This document shows positions 43,489-53,198 of a stretch of 64,000 nucleotides of DNA, piece by piece (the first letter of the stretch is position 1; each line of letters starts with the position of its first letter). The position numbers were made by a program, and so were the translations under genes. Source of the stretch: Tropicibacter sp. R16_0 (GTDB lineage Bacteria; Pseudomonadota; Alphaproteobacteria; Rhodobacterales; Rhodobacteraceae); the NCBI RefSeq assembly GCF_017743935.1, contig NZ_JAGHRE010000007.1:1-64000 (forward strand), written 5' to 3'. The notes under the pieces are model-generated. The model saw only the letters and a program-made list of their open reading frames with translations, made no database searches and had not been told where the DNA came from.

Positions 43489-44145
43489 TTAACCGTCGAA
43501 CGTGTATCCGAACCTTTGGATATCCGGCTGGCACATATCCTGGACAGCCTGGGCCGTCTCATCATCGAAATAGACCCGGTGATCTTCCTTGCGCCGGGAT
43601 CGGTTGATGTGGGGCATGTCCAAGGAAAATCCCAGATGCGCCTCAACCGGTTTCAGGTCCTGCACCAAATGCTCCATCCGAACAAAGGCCTGACATTGCT
43701 CGCGCCCATCCGAGCGCCGAACATAGGCCGAAGCCGGCATCTGACGAAACCCGGATTGAGTGTCCGGGTGCAACAGGAATGGCTTGAATTCAAGCGCCTT
43801 TGCCAGTGTCACCGCCGGATGCTCAAAGCTCTGCTCTTGCAGCCAATGATAGTAGCTGACGGCGCGGTCCCACGGGTTGCGCACCAGGGTGAAGACAAAC
43901 ATCTGGTCCAGAATGTGCCCGGCAACGACCCCTTCTATGTCCGCAAGTGTCGCGTGTTTCCACAGCCGCCCCCGTGCCTGATCCGCCAGGGCCTTTGCCC
44001 GTGATCTGCGCCGCTGTGCCTTGGGCGTGTCGCCCAGCAGGATGTCATCTTTCTTGGCCCGCGCTTCCAACGCCAGGGACAAGGACGTGCCGCCGGTCTT
44101 GGGGATGTGAACAAAGATGTAATTTCGGCCGGTCGAGATGATCAT
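43489..44145 (-). CDS. Sulfotransferase family 2 domain protein
   Basis: The 218-residue protein has NYIFVHIPKTGGTSLSLALE (residues 8-27), the 5'-phosphosulfate (PAPS) loop, and FTLVRNPWDRAVSYYHWLQE near residues 84-103, the 3'-phosphate binding region. This matches the sulfotransferase-2 / heparan-type group often annotated in marine bacteria. It may sulfate a carbohydrate or other surface molecule. It lies 38 bases after the EamA transporter gene on the same strand, so it could be cotranscribed with it. Confidence 0.88.
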   Translation of the reverse strand: MIISTGRNYIFVHIPKTGGTSLSLALEARAKKDDILLGDTPKAQRRRSRAKALADQARGRLWKHATLADIEGVVAGHILDQMFVFTLVRNPWDRAVSYYHWLQEQSFEHPAVTLAKALEFKPFLLHPDTQSGFRQMPASAYVRRSDGREQCQAFVRMEHLVQDLKPVEAHLGFSLDMPHINRSRRKEDHRVYFDDETAQAVQDMCQPDIQRFGYTFDG

Positions 44146-44182
44146 GACACAGCCATACCACGTTGTGATGCGGGGAAAACCC

Positions 44183-45094
44183 TCAGGCCTTTGACCTTAT
44201 GGCGATGATGCTGCCCGCAAAGGCGATCAGCGCGATGCCTGCAATCTGCCACAGCCCCAGCCCCTGCCCCAGAACCGCCCAGGCAAAGACCGGCCCAAAG
44301 ATCATCACCGAGTATTCGAACACGGCCACGTAAGACGGCTCGCCCAGTTGATAGGCCTTGATCAACATGAACACAGCCGTCACTGACCCGACCGCCTGCA
44401 CCACCACCCAAACCAGTGCCTCGTCCATGGGCCACACCCAACCGCGGGTGACAAAACCTGCGGGGCCGTCGACGCTGTCCATGGGAAAGAAATGCAGCAC
44501 CGTGACACCCGTCACGCCCATCAGACCAAGCGCGATGGTCATGCCCCCCAACAAGGCGACGGTGCTTTCGCCACCGCACAAGCTGCGGGTGGCGATGGCG
44601 GCCAACGCGTAGAAAAACCCGCCAACAACCGGGATCAGGATCTTCCAGTCGAAGTCCGCCGGATCGGGCTGAAGGATTAACAGGATACCGGTGAACCCGA
44701 TGGCCACAGCCAAAACACGCCACGGCCCGATCTTTTGCCCCATGCCCACCCCCGTGATCAGCAAAATGAAGATCGGAGAGGTAAAGAGCCCAGCCAAGGC
44801 CTGAGCAATGGGCATCAAGGCCAAAGCGCTGAAATAAAACAACATCGCTGTGGCAATCAGCAGGCTACGGACAACAACCGCCCACAGGCGCTGCGGGCCG
44901 AACTGACCCAAGCCAACAACCGACATCAGAAAGACGATGGGCAACATCATGGCCGATCGCACCACGTGAAACTGCCACAAACCGATGCTTTCGGCCAAGT
45001 ACACGATGAAGTTGTCGATGACCCCGATCAGGGCCATTGACGCAACCATGAAGGCCGCCGCCGCGATGGGAGAGTTCTTGATTTCCGCCTGCAT
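44183..45094 (-). CDS. DMT superfamily (EamA) transporter
   Basis: The 303-residue protein has ten membrane helices in two EamA repeats. SALALMPIAQALAGLFTSPI (near residue 92) and SYVAVFEYSVMIFGPVFAWA (near 255) are the family motifs at the end of each repeat. Direction and substrate of transport cannot be inferred. It is divergent from the gene at 45256 and upstream of the sulfotransferase gene. Confidence 0.9.
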   Translation of the reverse strand: MQAEIKNSPIAAAAFMVASMALIGVIDNFIVYLAESIGLWQFHVVRSAMMLPIVFLMSVVGLGQFGPQRLWAVVVRSLLIATAMLFYFSALALMPIAQALAGLFTSPIFILLITGVGMGQKIGPWRVLAVAIGFTGILLILQPDPADFDWKILIPVVGGFFYALAAIATRSLCGGESTVALLGGMTIALGLMGVTGVTVLHFFPMDSVDGPAGFVTRGWVWPMDEALVWVVVQAVGSVTAVFMLIKAYQLGEPSYVAVFEYSVMIFGPVFAWAVLGQGLGLWQIAGIALIAFAGSIIAIRSKA

Positions 45095-45255
45095 GGCTCT
45101 TGTTCGGCGGTTTACTGCCCCTTGGCAAGCCCATGCGCGACCCCGGCGCTCATTTCCGACAGCATCCCAAAGGAAATATCCCGCTAGCCGTTTGCGGCGC
45201 GGGCGCGGGACATGCTAGACAAAAGCAAAAGACAACGCGAGCAGATCCAGCACGA

Positions 45256-46269
45256 ATGACCGCTCTCAAGCAATATGAACGGATCGAGGCAACCGGTCTG
45301 TGGCGACCCACAGCCGAAGAACAACGCCGCGAGGTTGTTGTGTCCATCGGCGAGGCGACGCTGACCATCTCGGATTTCAATGACAGTGCCCTGACACATT
45401 GGTCGCTGGCGGCCCTTGTCCGCCAGAACCCCGGTGAGTTTCCGGCCGTCTATCACCCCGATGGTGATCCTGGTGAGACGTTGGAACTGGCTGAGAGTGA
45501 AACCACAATGATCGAGGCCATCGAGCGGCTGCAACGGGCCATCGACCGCGCCCGCCCGCATCCCGGGCGCTTGCGCTTGGTTTCGATTTTGGGCGTCGGT
45601 GCTGCTCTGGCGGCGGTGCTGGTGTTCTGGCTGCCGGGCGCGATGAAGCGGCACACCGTCAGCGTGGTACCCGACATCAAACGACAAGAGATTGGTCGCG
45701 CGCTGCTGGACCGGATCGAGCGCGTCGGGGGGCAAGAATGCTCGGAACCCGATGCCGATCCGATCCTGCGCCAATTGGCGGCGCGCACAGGCGTCGATCG
45801 GCTGGCCGTTGTGCCCGCAGGCGTCGCGGACAGCTTGCATCTGCCGGGGGGCATCGTGCTGCTCAATCGCACCTTGATCGAAGATCACGAAGACCCGGCC
45901 GTGGCTGCGGGCTTTGTCCTGGCCGAACGCGCTCGCGCCGAACAGACGGACCCGTTGGACGAGATCCTGGATTTTGCCGGGGCCTGGCCATCCTTTCGCC
46001 TGCTGACCACAGGGGACATCGCCCCCAATGTGCTGGACCGCTATGCCGAGTATGCCCTGGCAGAGCCACGACCGGCCTTGGATGAGGATCAGACACTGGC
46101 GCTTTTTGCCCAGGCCGCGATCCCCTCTTCCCCTTACGCCTATGCGCTGGATGTCACCGGCGAGACGGTTCTGGGTTTGATCGAGGCCGACCCGATGGCC
46201 GGGCGGACGCTGGAGCCGGTGCTTCCGGATCGCGATTGGGTGCTGCTGCAGAGCATCTGCGACCAGTAA
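45256..46269 (+). CDS. Single-pass membrane protein with degenerate M48-peptidase-like region
   Basis: The 337-residue protein has a cytoplasmic N-terminus, one membrane helix at about residues 107-127 (LVSILGVGAALAAVLVFWLP) and a C-terminal soluble domain. LPGGIVLLNRTLIEDHEDPA (196-215), followed by VAAGFVLAERARAE, resembles the M48 metallopeptidase segment PGG-x-hhh-x-x-x-L-hhh-x-x-E-L-A-x-V-h-x-HExxH. Here the HExxH position reads AERAR, so both zinc-binding His residues are missing and only Glu224 remains. It is probably a pseudo-peptidase. ATG 45256 is chosen as the conserved-looking start. Function unknown. Confidence 0.7.
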   Translation: MTALKQYERIEATGLWRPTAEEQRREVVVSIGEATLTISDFNDSALTHWSLAALVRQNPGEFPAVYHPDGDPGETLELAESETTMIEAIERLQRAIDRARPHPGRLRLVSILGVGAALAAVLVFWLPGAMKRHTVSVVPDIKRQEIGRALLDRIERVGGQECSEPDADPILRQLAARTGVDRLAVVPAGVADSLHLPGGIVLLNRTLIEDHEDPAVAAGFVLAERARAEQTDPLDEILDFAGAWPSFRLLTTGDIAPNVLDRYAEYALAEPRPALDEDQTLALFAQAAIPSSPYAYALDVTGETVLGLIEADPMAGRTLEPVLPDRDWVLLQSICDQ

Positions 46270-46305
46270 GGCCGCAGTCGCGCTTTGCGTTCTAATGGGT
46301 CAGGA

Positions 46306-47712
46306 TCACTTGGTCAGGCGTGCGCCCGAAAACCCGGCGCCGCGTACCTGGTTCAATGCTGATGCCGCCTGTGCCTGTGAGTTGAATGGACCTGCCAAGA
46401 CCACCTTGTAGGTTCCTGATCCACGGCGCACGGTGCCCACGTTCATGGGCAAGCCGGTCCCCGACAGCCTTTGCGCGGCCTGACGGGCAGCCGCATCGTT
46501 CTGATAAGAGGCAACGCGGACATAGCGCGCCTCGACCGGTGCTGTGGGGCCCGAGCGTGTCGAGAAGGTCAAACGGTTCGGGCGCTTGGCCAAATTCGTG
46601 TAGGAGTTTTCGACACCCTCAACCGGAATAATCGGCACGTCGGTCGGAACCCGGCGCAGCGTACGCGGGATGGTTCGTTCCCAAATCGCATCAGACTGCG
46701 CATCGCCCGCCGCAGTGCGTATGCCGCGGTTCGGGTTCAATCGGTCATCTTCCCGTTCGACAGCCCGGAACCCTGTGGGCGGCTCGAACCGGCTGACCGT
46801 GATCGCCGGACGCAGGGTGCGTTCAGCACGATGCGGATTCAGGCGGTCGTCAGTCCAAACCGGGCGGAACCCTTTGGGCACATCGACGTTGAGCGTGTTT
46901 TGACGGTTGTCATACACATGGCGCGGTGCGACGCGGGTGTTCAGAGACACCTTAACCCCTGTGCTGGCCGGGGTCGCGTTGGTCGGGGCCGTGTTCAAGC
47001 TCGACGATTTGCGGCTGGTACCAGAGCCATGGGTGATCGGAGATTCCGTTTGCGGACCGCAGCGCACGCCCGTTTTGTTGATGAACTGCTGACTGAACGC
47101 CGACGCGTTGGAGCATCCGCCACCTGTTGCAGCCGGTGCTGTGCGGCGCGGGGCCACCACCGGCGCAGCGGCGGTTGTGGGTTTGGGCGCAGTTGTAGTG
47201 GCCGGACGCGTGGTCGTTGGGCGAGCCGTGGTCGTCGTCGCCGGACGCGCCGTTGTCGTGCGTGTTGTGGTGCGCACAGTGGGCGTCGGCGCTGGTTTCG
47301 GGGTCGAGACAACCGTAGGCTTCGGCCCGGGGCTGGGCTTGGCCTGAGCCTTCGGTTTCGGTTTCGGCGCAGCTGTTGCAGCCGCCGTCGCAGTAGGCGC
47401 AGTTGGTTCGATGGTGATCAGCTTGGGCTTGGCCGTCTGTGTCGGGCTCGCCGTGGCGCCGGCAACGGCTGTTGGCTTGTAGCCACAGACCTGACGGCGG
47501 TCGCGCGACACGCGCGGAACCCATGTCACGTTGCCGTCAATTCCTGCGCGGATGTAGATACACCCGCGGCTGTCAACATATTGTTTGCCTTTGTAGGACG
47601 CAGGTGGGAATTCGGCCGGAGGCGACGATTTTCGCAGAGTTTGGGCGTTCAAACTCGTCAATCCGGCCGTCGCGGCCATTATGGTTACTGCAATAACTCT
47701 TGTAATTCTCAT
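46306..47712 (-). CDS. SPOR-domain protein with Thr/Ala/Pro-rich linker
   Basis: The 468-residue exported protein has a signal peptide (MRITRVIAVTIMAATAGLTS), a small Cys-containing N-terminal module (SRGCIYIRAGIDGNVTWVPR ... QVCGYKP) and a long low-complexity linker of Thr, Ala, Pro and Lys at about residues 90-200. A middle domain carries two GFRPV/GFRAV-type segments. A C-terminal SPOR domain (RYVRVASYQNDAAARQAAQ ... YKVVLAGPFNSQAQAASAL) starts near residue 395 and binds denuded peptidoglycan at the septum. A cell-wall or division role is likely. ATG 47712 is preferred over GTG 47724. It converges on the gene at 45256. Confidence 0.82.
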   Translation of the reverse strand: MRITRVIAVTIMAATAGLTSLNAQTLRKSSPPAEFPPASYKGKQYVDSRGCIYIRAGIDGNVTWVPRVSRDRRQVCGYKPTAVAGATASPTQTAKPKLITIEPTAPTATAAATAAPKPKPKAQAKPSPGPKPTVVSTPKPAPTPTVRTTTRTTTARPATTTTARPTTTRPATTTAPKPTTAAAPVVAPRRTAPAATGGGCSNASAFSQQFINKTGVRCGPQTESPITHGSGTSRKSSSLNTAPTNATPASTGVKVSLNTRVAPRHVYDNRQNTLNVDVPKGFRPVWTDDRLNPHRAERTLRPAITVSRFEPPTGFRAVEREDDRLNPNRGIRTAAGDAQSDAIWERTIPRTLRRVPTDVPIIPVEGVENSYTNLAKRPNRLTFSTRSGPTAPVEARYVRVASYQNDAAARQAAQRLSGTGLPMNVGTVRRGSGTYKVVLAGPFNSQAQAASALNQVRGAGFSGARLTK

Positions 47713-47790
47713 GACTGCCCCCACAAGATGTGGAGGCAGGATGCAGCAAATCAGCTCTTGAGTAAAGGACTCAGTTGCCTCTGATTCGCC

Positions 47791-48423
47791 TTATTTCGTC
47801 CCGAACATCCGATCGCCCGCATCGCCAAGTCCCGGCACGATATAGGCTTTTTCGTTCAACTCTCGATCCAGCGCGCCTGTGACGATCGGCACATCGGGGT
47901 GTGCTTCTTTCATTCGCGCAACGCCCTCGGGCGCGGCCAGCAGGCACAGAAAGCGGATGTCGGTGGCGCCTGCTTCCTTGAGCAGATCAATCGCCGCGGC
48001 CGAGCTGTTGCCCGTGGCCAGCATGGGATCAACCGCAATCACCAGACGATCCTTCAAGCCTTCAGGCGCTTTGAAATAGTATTGCACCGGCTTGAGCGTT
48101 ACCGGGTCCCTGTAAAGACCCACAAAGCCAACCCGCGCCGATGGGACCAGTTCGAGCACCCCATCAAGCATGCCGTTGCCCGCGCGCAGGATGGACACCA
48201 GCGCCATTTTCTTGCCCGCCAAGATGGGCGCTTCCATCTCTTCTATCGGGGTCTGGATCGTGCGCGTGGTCAGTGGCATCTCGCGCGTGATCTCATAGGC
48301 GAGCAGCTGCGTGATCTCGCGCAGCAACTGCCGGAATACGGCGGTCGATGTGTCCTTGTCCCGCATCAGCGTAAGTTTGTGCTGCACCAACGGGTGATCG
48401 ACAACGGTCAGGTGGTCGCTCAT
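47791..48423 (-). CDS. upp: Uracil phosphoribosyltransferase
   Basis: The 210-residue enzyme converts uracil and PRPP to [23 protein letters not shown] (about residues 131-150) is the PRPP-binding loop, and [11 protein letters not shown] and [17 protein letters not shown] are uracil-site motifs. It is last in the salvage operon, coupled to add by ATGA overlap. Length is normal. Confidence 0.95.
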   Translation of the reverse strand: MSDHLTVVDHPLVQHKLTLMRDKDTSTAVFRQLLREITQLLAYEITREMPLTTRTIQTPIEEMEAPILAGKKMALVSILRAGNGMLDGVLELVPSARVGFVGLYRDPVTLKPVQYYFKAPEGLKDRLVIAVDPMLATGNSSAAAIDLLKEAGATDIRFLCLLAAPEGVARMKEAHPDVPIVTGALDRELNEKAYIVPGLGDAGDRMFGTK

Positions 48424-49406
48424 GTCATCTCCAATCGTTTCTTGACCCGCGCGCGGGTGTCTTCATCGCAGAATGCCGCCTCAAGCGCTGTGGCGTTAAG
48501 GTCGGCGAAATCCTGTTCGCTCCAGTCGAAAGCCTGCGCCAGCATCTCATATTCGCGGCGCATCGTCGTGTGGAAAAAGGGCGGATCGTCGGTCGAGACG
48601 GTCACCTTGACGCCCGCATCACGCAACCGCGCAATCGGGTGGGCCGCAAAATCCGGGTAAAGACCCAAAACAACGTTCGAGCCAGGGCAAACCTCGAGCA
48701 CTGTGCCGCGATCCTGCAACTCATGCACCAGATCGGCGTCTTCAATGGCGCGCACGCCGTGGCCAACACGCTCGACCCGCAGGTCTCGCACCGCGTCGCG
48801 CACGCTCTCGGGTCCGCCAAACTCGCCTGCATGGGTGGTCAGACGCAGCCCGGCCTCGCGCGCGCAGTCAAAGCTCCAGGCGAAATCGCCCTGACGGCCC
48901 ACACCTTCGTTGCCGCCCATGCCAAAGCCCACAATCCAGTCGCCCGCCGTTTCAGCCGCGCAGATGGCCGAGGCTTTGGCCTGTTCTGGTCCAAAGTGGC
49001 GCACGCAAGTGACCACGCCTCGCAGGGTGATGCCCAATTTGGCTTCGGCCTCATCCGCGGCATCCTGAATGGCCGCCAGATAATCGCGCCATGCGGCCAC
49101 GTCGCCGCCCCCGCAGAAATCCGGGCTTAGAAAGGTCTCGGAATAGACCACACCGTTTGCGGCGCTTTCTTCGAGGATTGCGAGCGTCAGGCGGCGGAAC
49201 TCCTCTGGCCCTGTCAGCACCTCGCTGGCCGCCTCATAGACGCTCAGGAAATGTGCGAAATCGCGGAAATCGTAAGAACCATCCGGCTTGAAGATGCCGC
49301 TGAGGTCCATTTTCTTTTCATGTGCAAGCTGCCGGATAAAGGCGGGCGGCGCGGCCCCTTCATGGTGCAGATGCAATTCGATCTTGGGCAGGTCGGCGAC
49401 CGTCAT
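48420..49406 (-). CDS. add: Adenosine deaminase
   Basis: The 328-residue zinc enzyme deaminates adenosine to inosine. [14 protein letters not shown] (residues 8-21) holds two zinc His residues and [10 protein letters not shown] near 188 the third. [12 protein letters not shown] and [13 protein letters not shown] (zinc Asp) complete the site. It overlaps upp and deoB by ATGA. Bacterial add in this operon fits purine nucleoside salvage together with deoB. Confidence 0.94.
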   Translation of the reverse strand: MTVADLPKIELHLHHEGAAPPAFIRQLAHEKKMDLSGIFKPDGSYDFRDFAHFLSVYEAASEVLTGPEEFRRLTLAILEESAANGVVYSETFLSPDFCGGGDVAAWRDYLAAIQDAADEAEAKLGITLRGVVTCVRHFGPEQAKASAICAAETAGDWIVGFGMGGNEGVGRQGDFAWSFDCAREAGLRLTTHAGEFGGPESVRDAVRDLRVERVGHGVRAIEDADLVHELQDRGTVLEVCPGSNVVLGLYPDFAAHPIARLRDAGVKVTVSTDDPPFFHTTMRREYEMLAQAFDWSEQDFADLNATALEAAFCDEDTRARVKKRLEMT

Positions 49407-50614
49407 AGGAAACTCCGCCCCGGACCTTGGGCCGGGATATTGAGGTGATGTGCGATGCTGGCAGCAACGTCGGCAAAATCAATCTGACCAATCCGACCGC
49501 TGCCCAGACCTGCGATCAGCACGGGCACTTGTTCGCGAGTGTGGTCGGTGCCGGTCCAGCTGGGGTCATTGCCGTGATCTGCTGTCAGCACCAGCATATC
49601 CCCGTCGCGCAGCTTGGGCAGGAGGACCCCGATCTGCGCATCAAACCATTCCAACGCACGGGCATAGCCGCTGATGTCGCGGCGATGACCATAGAGGCTG
49701 TCGAACTCGACGAAATTGGCAAAGGTCAGACTGCCATCTTCGGCGGTTTCGACTTCAGCGATCAGGGCCTTCATCAGCTCGGCATCCGAACCTTTGGTCA
49801 GCGTGTCGATGCCCTGCATGGTGAAAATGTCGCCGATCTTGCCGATGGCGTGAACCTTGCGCCCCGCATCTTGAACCCAATTGGTCAGGACAGGCGCAGG
49901 TGGTGCGATGGCATAATCCTTGCGGTTGGTGGTGCGGGTGAACCCCTTCTCGGGCGTGCCGACAAAGGGCCGCGCGATGACACGGCCCACTTTCATCTCA
50001 TGCAGCAGCGGGGCCACATCGGCACAAAGCTGGAGCAGGCGGTCGATACCAAATGTTTCCTCATGCGCGGCGATCTGAAAGACGCTGTCGGCCGAGGTAT
50101 AGCAGATCGGCCAGCCGCTGCGCATGTGTTCCGCGCCATGCTGGTCGATTATAACCGTGCCGCTGGCGTGACAGTCCCCCAGGATGCCACCGGTTCCGGC
50201 AGCTTGCGCGACAGCGCGGGTCAGATCGGCAGAGAATGCGGGCTGAGTGTCGGGGAAATAGTGCCAATCCCACGGCACCGGCAATCCTGCCAGCTCCCAA
50301 TGACCTGAGGGCGTATCCTTGCCCAGGCTATGTTCACGCGCACATCCCCAGAGGCCGCGTGGACTGCCCTCAAGCCCCGGTGTAGACGCGCCTGACGCCA
50401 AAAAGGTCGCGGCACTCAGCCCCAAACGATCAAGATTGGGCAAGTTCAATGGACCGCTGCGCCCCTCTTCCGCCTGTCCTGCAGCGCAGGCCTGCGCGAT
50501 ATGCGCTATTGTGTTGGCACCGGTGTCGGGCACATCGCCGTTAAAAAACCGGTCAGCATCCGGCGCGCCACCGATGCCCACCGAATCCATCACCACAAGA
50601 AAGGCCCGTGTCAT
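49403..50614 (-). CDS. deoB: Phosphopentomutase
   Basis: The 403-residue alkaline-phosphatase-fold enzyme interconverts (deoxy)ribose 1- and 5-phosphates. VMDSVGIGGAPDADRFF (about residues 8-24) carries the first metal Asp. SLGKDTPSGHWEL contains the catalytic Thr region, and LTADHGNDPSWTGTDHTREQ the metal His/Asp residues. It overlaps add and deoA by ATGA. It funnels nucleoside ribose into central metabolism. Confidence 0.95.
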   Translation of the reverse strand: MTRAFLVVMDSVGIGGAPDADRFFNGDVPDTGANTIAHIAQACAAGQAEEGRSGPLNLPNLDRLGLSAATFLASGASTPGLEGSPRGLWGCAREHSLGKDTPSGHWELAGLPVPWDWHYFPDTQPAFSADLTRAVAQAAGTGGILGDCHASGTVIIDQHGAEHMRSGWPICYTSADSVFQIAAHEETFGIDRLLQLCADVAPLLHEMKVGRVIARPFVGTPEKGFTRTTNRKDYAIAPPAPVLTNWVQDAGRKVHAIGKIGDIFTMQGIDTLTKGSDAELMKALIAEVETAEDGSLTFANFVEFDSLYGHRRDISGYARALEWFDAQIGVLLPKLRDGDMLVLTADHGNDPSWTGTDHTREQVPVLIAGLGSGRIGQIDFADVAASIAHHLNIPAQGPGRSFL

Positions 50615-51918
50615 GTACCGATCCTTTCATGGATCAAGGGCGGCACTTCCGGAGCGGTATCGCCGAGCGTTATGGCCTGGCGCAGAGCGGCCTCGGCCAG
50701 ACGTGCCGCATCCTCGCGGCTGGCATGGATCACCGCCAGCGGCTCGCCCTTGTTCACCTTGGCCCCCAGGCGCACGACATCGGACAGGCCAACCGCCGGA
50801 TCAATCTCATCGCTTTCGACCTGGCGCCCGCCGCCCAAAGCCACAACAGCCAGTCCCAATGCCTCGCCATCAATGGTGGCGACATAGCCGGTTTCGCGCG
50901 CTGTGACTTCTTGAATGACGTTGGCCTCAGGCAGGAAACGGGCCCAGTTGTCGACAAACTGCACCGGACCGCCAACGCTGGCGATCATCCGCCCGAACCG
51001 GTTGGCCGCGCGGCCATCGCGGATAATCTCGGCAATAGTGGCGGTGCCCTCTTCAACCGATGCAGACAGACCTGCATCCTTCAACAGAACACCACCCAAA
51101 GCCGACGAGAGCTCGGACAGCAGGCTCACCTCGCCGCTGGTCAGCGCGCGCATGATCTCGGCCACCTCGAGCGCGTTGCCCAAGGAACTTGCCAGTGGCT
51201 GGTTCATGTCGGTGATCACGGCAGACGTCCGGCACCCGGCGGCATTGGCGGTGTCGGCAAGCGCCGTGGCCAACGCCCGCGCCTCGTCCGGTGTTTTCAT
51301 GAAAGCGCCGCTGCCCACCTTGACGTCCAGCACCAGCGCATCGGGGCTGGCGGCGAGCTTTTTGGACAGGATCGAGGCGGTGATCAGATCAAGGCTTTCG
51401 ACCGTCGCCGTCACGTCGCGAATGGCATAGAGCCGCTTGTCAGCGGGCGCGATCTGCGCCGTGGCGCCAACGATCGCGGCGCCGACGTTGCTCACGATGT
51501 CCGCCAGACGCTCTTGCCCCACTTGCGTGGTGACGCCGGGGATCGCTTCCATCTTGTCAAGCGTGCCGCCGGTGTGGCCCAGACCACGACCCGAAATCAT
51601 CGGCACATAGGCCCCACATTCTGCCAGTGCAGGCGCCAGCATCAGCGAAACACAATCGCCCACGCCGCCGGTCGAATGCTTGTCGATCACCGGACCATCC
51701 AGATCCCAGCTCAACACATCGCCGCTGTCGCGCATCGCCAGCGTCAACGCCGCGCGCCCCTCGGCTCCAAGCGCGCCCATACAGACAGCCATGGCAAACG
51801 CCCCGGCCTGCGCATCGCTGACACCGCCGTCTGCAAGACCTTGGGCAAACCAGCTGAGCTCTGCAGCGTCAGGCACATCGTGGCGACGCAGTTTCGCAAT
51901 GATCGAGCGGGCATCCAT
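50611..51918 (-). CDS. deoA: Thymidine phosphorylase
   Basis: The 435-residue enzyme phosphorolyses thymidine/deoxyuridine. DKHSTGGVGDCVSLMLAP (near residue 82) is the phosphate loop, and ISGRGLGHTGGTLDKMEAIP and DVKVGSGAFMKT are the family signatures. ATG 51918 lies four bases after the cdd stop. Together with cdd and deoB it degrades pyrimidine nucleosides. Confidence 0.95.
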   Translation of the reverse strand: MDARSIIAKLRRHDVPDAAELSWFAQGLADGGVSDAQAGAFAMAVCMGALGAEGRAALTLAMRDSGDVLSWDLDGPVIDKHSTGGVGDCVSLMLAPALAECGAYVPMISGRGLGHTGGTLDKMEAIPGVTTQVGQERLADIVSNVGAAIVGATAQIAPADKRLYAIRDVTATVESLDLITASILSKKLAASPDALVLDVKVGSGAFMKTPDEARALATALADTANAAGCRTSAVITDMNQPLASSLGNALEVAEIMRALTSGEVSLLSELSSALGGVLLKDAGLSASVEEGTATIAEIIRDGRAANRFGRMIASVGGPVQFVDNWARFLPEANVIQEVTARETGYVATIDGEALGLAVVALGGGRQVESDEIDPAVGLSDVVRLGAKVNKGEPLAVIHASREDAARLAEAALRQAITLGDTAPEVPPLIHERIGT

Positions 51919-51922
51919 CAAG

Positions 51923-52315
51923 TCAGTTGCCCTCCATATGCTCGGCCCCGAAGGCACCGGGCAAGAGCTCTCCGATCGTCATGGATTTTTCGATACCGTC
52001 TGCGGAGGCCATGGTCACCACCACGTCCGACGACCCGAATTCGGCCAGCTTCTGACGGCAACCACCGCATGGGGGAACGGGAAAGGGGCTGTCCGCCACG
52101 ACATAGACTTCGGTCAGGCGGGTCTCGCCCGCGGCCACCATGGCGGCAATCGCACCGGCCTCGGCACAAGTGCCTTCGGGATAGGCCACGTTTTCGACGT
52201 TGCAGCCCGAATAGACTTGGCCGTCCTGGCCCAAAACAGCCGCGCCCACCTTGAAATTCGAATAGGGCGCATAGGCCTTTTCGCGCACTTTTTCTGCTGC
52301 ATCTTTCAAGCTCAT
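51923..52315 (-). CDS. cdd: Cytidine deaminase
   Basis: The 130-residue zinc enzyme deaminates cytidine and deoxycytidine. GCNVENVAYPEGTCAEAGAI (about residues 37-56) holds the first zinc Cys and catalytic Glu, and PVPPCGGCRQKL the other two Cys ligands. It is the first gene of the minus-strand operon cdd-deoA-deoB-add-upp. The promoter should be in 52316-52600, a region shared with the divergent hupE gene; I see no certain operator there. Confidence 0.94.
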   Translation of the reverse strand: MSLKDAAEKVREKAYAPYSNFKVGAAVLGQDGQVYSGCNVENVAYPEGTCAEAGAIAAMVAAGETRLTEVYVVADSPFPVPPCGGCRQKLAEFGSSDVVVTMASADGIEKSMTIGELLPGAFGAEHMEGN

Positions 52316-52600
52316 GGCGATTCCCCGAATTTTGATCAATTGGTCGAAGAAAGACACTTTAATCCGAATTGAACTTCAAGGTGAAGGGGTCACTCGGGGG
52401 AAGGATCCTGCTGCTAAGCCCGGCACGCGTATCGGGCGACGCCTGAGCACGGTGAGCGACCGATACACGCGCCCGTACTCGATTGCGACGTTTTCAGGCA
52501 GTCCCAAACAGAATGCGCAACGCAAGCCCGGTTTCTGTTGAGCACAAACACAATCCAACATAGTGTTTTGTCAATGAATTCTGCCCCAATGGAGTTTTCA

Positions 52601-53197
52601 ATGCAGCTGCGCGCAACAATCTGCTTTCTGGCCGTTTCCGTTTTCCTTCTGTCTTTCCCCGGGATGTCCATGGCCCATTCCGGTGATGGGTACGGCGGCG
52701 GTTTTGTCGCCGGATTTACCCACCCTGTTCTGGGATGGGATCACGTGGCGGCCATGGTTGCAGTGGGGCTTTGGGGGGCGTTTCTTGGTGCCCCGGCGAT
52801 CTGGACCCTTCCCATCGTATTTCCGCTGGTCATGGCGCTTGGTGCCGTGGCCGGAATCGTGGGCATCCCGGTGCCCGGGGTTGAAACCGGCATCGCGCTG
52901 TCAGCCGTTGTTTTGGGCCTGATGATCGTGTTTGCCTTGAAACCGGCCGTCTGGATATCCGCCGTGATCGTCGGTGTCTTTGCTATCTTTCACGGCTACG
53001 CGCACGGAACCGAATTGCCCGCAACCGTGAACGCCTTTGCCTATGCGGTCGGCTTTGTGATCGCAACCGGCCTGCTGCATCTGTGCGGGATTGCTTTTGG
53101 GATGCTGGTGAAATGGCCGGTTGGACGCGTTGCAGTGCGCGGCGCCGGGGGGCTGATCTCGCTGGCCGGGCTTGCCTTTCTAACCGGCGTCGCCTGA
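52601..53197 (+). CDS. hupE: HupE/UreJ family protein (putative nickel/cobalt permease)
   Basis: The 198-residue protein has a signal-like N-terminus (MQLRATICFLAVSVFLLSFP) and six membrane helices. The family signature HPVLGWDHVAAM (His41, Asp47, His48) matches the metal-coordinating HPxxGxDHxxxM motif of HupE/UreJ nickel transporters. HGYAHGTELP near residue 130 is the second conserved segment. ATG 52601 was chosen for GGAG at 52591-52594; upstream ATGs at 52574 and 52589 are alternatives. It is followed after one base by a related gene. Cobalt or nickel supply fits cobalamin synthesis, but this is inference. Confidence 0.88.
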   Translation: MQLRATICFLAVSVFLLSFPGMSMAHSGDGYGGGFVAGFTHPVLGWDHVAAMVAVGLWGAFLGAPAIWTLPIVFPLVMALGAVAGIVGIPVPGVETGIALSAVVLGLMIVFALKPAVWISAVIVGVFAIFHGYAHGTELPATVNAFAYAVGFVIATGLLHLCGIAFGMLVKWPVGRVAVRGAGGLISLAGLAFLTGVA

Positions 53198-53198
53198 C

